A stretch of DNA of 5,869 nucleotides from Chloroflexota bacterium (lineage in GTDB: Bacteria; Chloroflexota; Dormibacteria; Dormibacterales; Dormibacteraceae): the NCBI GenBank assembly GCA_005880345.1, contig VBGE01000067.1, forward strand, positions 1-5,869. Reading direction: 5' to 3'. Below are positions 5,612 to 5,869 of the stretch, piece after piece. Made by a program: the position numbers and the translations under genes. Every line of letters begins with the position of its first letter. Position 1 is the first letter of the stretch. The notes beneath the pieces were generated by a model. The model had not been told where the DNA came from, did no database searches, and saw only the letters and a program-made list of their open reading frames with translations.

Positions 5612-5869
5612 TCGCGATCGTCGACTACGGGGTCGGCAACATCCGCTCGGTGGAGCGCGCACTGGTCCACGTGGGCGCCGAGGCGCGCCTGACTGCGGAC
5701 CTCGATGAGCTGCAGCGCGCGGATGGCATCGTCCTGCCAGGTGTCGGTGCGTTTGCTCCCGCCCTGGCCAAGCTATCCGAGCACGGCCTGGGCCGGCACA
5801 TCGTCGAGCTCGCGGGACGCGGCAAGCACGTGCTCGGGGTGTGCCTCGGCTACCAGCTGATGTTCGAGG
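5608..5869 (+). CDS. hisH: Imidazole glycerol phosphate synthase glutaminase subunit HisH, C-terminus off the right edge
   Basis: HisH hydrolyses glutamine and channels ammonia to HisF, together making imidazole glycerol phosphate and AICAR. The ATG at 5608 shares ATGA with the hisB stop and opens 87 codons before the window ends. IAIVDYGVGNIRSVERAL (residues 2-19) is the class I glutamine amidotransferase start, followed by DGIVLPGVGAFAPAL and then HVLGVCLGYQLMFE with the nucleophile Cys79. The oxyanion-region PGVGAF is intact. The family is about 200 residues, so roughly 110-120, including the C-terminal His and Glu of the triad, are off the edge. hisA, hisF and hisI would be expected next from typical operons but are not visible. 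Confidence 0.94.
   Translation, partial: MIAIVDYGVGNIRSVERALVHVGAEARLTADLDELQRADGIVLPGVGAFAPALAKLSEHGLGRHIVELAGRGKHVLGVCLGYQLMFE

Overview
The window is a piece of a high-GC bacterial chromosome. It holds ordinary housekeeping genes, densely packed and strongly G/C-biased at third codon positions. The organism cannot be named from the sequence. The pairing of a short-form HisG with a HisZ regulatory subunit, the high GC and the frequent GTG/TTG starts fit a soil-type lineage such as Chloroflexota or Dormibacterota-like bacteria better than typical Actinobacteria, which use long-form HisG. That placement is a low-confidence inference. No phage, insertion sequence, CRISPR array, rRNA or tRNA was seen.

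Left end (1-1010, minus strand): the N-terminal 336 codons of a lipoprotein-type periplasmic substrate-binding protein of the branched-chain amino acid (LivJ/LivK-like) ABC transporter family. It runs off the left edge. A short divergent intergenic region (1011-1076) separates it from the rightward genes and carries a ribosome binding site for each direction.

Middle (1077-1946, plus strand): a 289-residue protein with two TPR-like repeats, a central domain faintly like HIRAN, and a very acidic tail. Its function is unknown. It leads directly, with a 4-base overlap, into the histidine genes.

Right (1943-5869, plus strand): a histidine biosynthesis operon in the order hisZ-hisG-hisD-hisB-hisH, cut by the right edge inside hisH. 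Every junction overlaps: CTGA, GTGA, an 11-base overlap, an 8-base overlap and ATGA. This indicates one transcript with translational coupling. HisZ and HisG form the first-step ATP phosphoribosyltransferase, HisB does the dehydration, HisH supplies ammonia to HisF, and HisD would do the last two oxidations. hisC, often found between hisD and hisB, is absent here.

Two oddities stand out. hisD as written is broken: about 50 residues, including the segment that normally carries the catalytic Glu-His pair, are missing, and the reading frame shifts at about 4795-4801. hisZ has no ATG, GTG or TTG upstream of its conserved N-terminal motif, so it appears to start at a CTG overlapping the upstream stop. 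I found no convincing evidence of a novel system. The broken hisD and the TPR protein are the items most worth checking.
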